Assembly: GCF_003024515.2 (NCBI RefSeq)
Contig: NZ_PYIX02000001.1
Span: 124,001 to 188,000 of the forward strand
DNA length: 64,000 nucleotides
From: Acinetobacter sichuanensis
GTDB taxonomy: Bacteria > Pseudomonadota > Gammaproteobacteria > Pseudomonadales > Moraxellaceae
Direction: 5' to 3'
Shown here: positions 63,570 through 64,000 of the stretch, piece after piece
Layout: every line of letters starts with the position of its first letter
How positions within the stretch are numbered: the first letter of the stretch is position 1
Made by a program: the position numbers and the translations under genes
Notes under the pieces: model-generated
The model's database searches: none
Seen by the model: only the letters and a program-made list of their open reading frames with translations
Told to the model about the DNA's origin: nothing

Positions 63570-64000
63570 AGCGTTACTTCTGTAAATCCTGCTGCCACTT
63601 CCACAAACGAATACTACTTGACTCGCCAAAGTCAGATGGAATCGAATGTTCGTAGTTATCCACGTAAATTACCGTTAGCGATAGCGGAAGCACATGGTTG
63701 TTGGGTTACCGATGTTGAAGGTACAAAGTACCTCGATTGTTTAGCTGGGGCAGGAACATTGGCTTTAGGCCATAACCATCCTGCGGTGATTAAGAGTATT
63801 CAAGACACTTTAGCAAGTGGTCTTCCTTTACATACTTTAGATTTAACAACGCCTTTAAAAGATGCTTTTACTGAGGCATTACTTGAGCAATTACCAGGTG
63901 GTAAAGAAGAGTATTGTTTACAGTTCTGTGGTCCATCTGGTGCAGATGGTACAGAAGCAGCGATTAAATTGGCGAAGACCTATACAGGTCGTAGCACAGT
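63567..64000 (+). CDS. dat: Diaminobutyrate--2-oxoglutarate aminotransferase, 5' part (continues past window)
   Basis: The frame starts [18 protein letters not shown] and is open to the window end (about 144 residues). [20 protein letters not shown] and [20 protein letters not shown] are the class III aminotransferase motifs for PLP phosphate and substrate. Dat makes 2,4-diaminobutyrate from aspartate semialdehyde and glutamate; with the decarboxylase Ddc it leads to 1,3-diaminopropane in Acinetobacter. The ddc gene would be expected just outside the window. The PLP lysine is not in view. Confidence 0.9.
   Translation, partial: MSVTSVNPAATSTNEYYLTRQSQMESNVRSYPRKLPLAIAEAHGCWVTDVEGTKYLDCLAGAGTLALGHNHPAVIKSIQDTLASGLPLHTLDLTTPLKDAFTEALLEQLPGGKEEYCLQFCGPSGADGTEAAIKLAKTYTGRST

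Overview
The window is a contiguous piece of chromosome from a gammaproteobacterium of the genus Acinetobacter (Moraxellaceae). The evidence is the strongly AT-rich DNA, the 2,4-diaminobutyrate aminotransferase (dat) start at the right edge, neighbourhoods I recognise from the genus (thiE-hemL, trpGDC, etfBA, a TetR regulator facing a ferredoxin reductase and an acyl desaturase), and the typical lipoproteins and small orphan proteins. It is not clearly A. baumannii, and I cannot name the species. Apart from one hairpin-rich intergenic element (337-559) I see no prophage, insertion sequence, CRISPR array or conjugative element.

Layout. 1-7.6 kb: tail of an ABC transporter ATPase, a hairpin-rich intergenic element, a CYTH-CHAD protein, a DUF962/Mpo1-like protein, a TelA-family protein convergent with three related membrane/coiled-coil proteins, and a lipoprotein with an Asn-Pro-Thr tandem repeat. 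7.9-14.6 kb: thiE, hemL, an HbpS/GlcG-like protein, a degenerate GGDEF protein, three orphan proteins and rluA. 14.8-22.1 kb: rapA, a DUF2726 protein, two tRNA-Asn transcription units (three tRNA genes) flanking two orphan membrane proteins, a pirin and a sirtuin. 22.2-33.5 kb: an L,D-transpeptidase, hemE with a DUF817 gene, DUF3015 and DUF4105 proteins, a cupin, folE, an Smr protein, a GNAT enzyme and the trpGDC operon. 34-44.5 kb: a Ras-like small GTPase with an upstream partner, glnA with a clear sigma-54 promoter and NtrC-type sites, xerC, small envelope proteins, etfBA and a tandem DUF2147 pair. 44.8-54.5 kb: gyrA (Tyr at the quinolone-resistance position 81 and large C-terminal insertions), a lipoprotein and membrane protein pair, a NIF3-like protein, a nitroreductase, two crotonase-fold enzymes, an NMN adenylyltransferase and the argP/argO pair. 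54.9-64 kb: an acyl-CoA synthetase, an orphan response regulator, the desT-like/reductase/desaturase locus, a TSUP exporter, a PAP2 phosphatase, a SIMPL protein and the 5' part of dat behind a structured leader.

How it works together. Most genes are housekeeping: cofactors and haem (thiE, hemL, hemE, folE), tryptophan (trpGDC), nitrogen assimilation (glnA under predicted RpoN/NtrC control), fatty-acid turnover (acyl-CoA synthetase, crotonases, etfBA, desaturase), envelope upkeep, DNA topology and RNA metabolism. The points most worth a second look are the small GTPase with its receiver-like partner, the TelA-linked paralogue triplet, the GyrA substitution and insertions, the glnA control region, the duplicated tRNA-Asn units, the structured dat leader, and the hairpin-rich element at 337-559.
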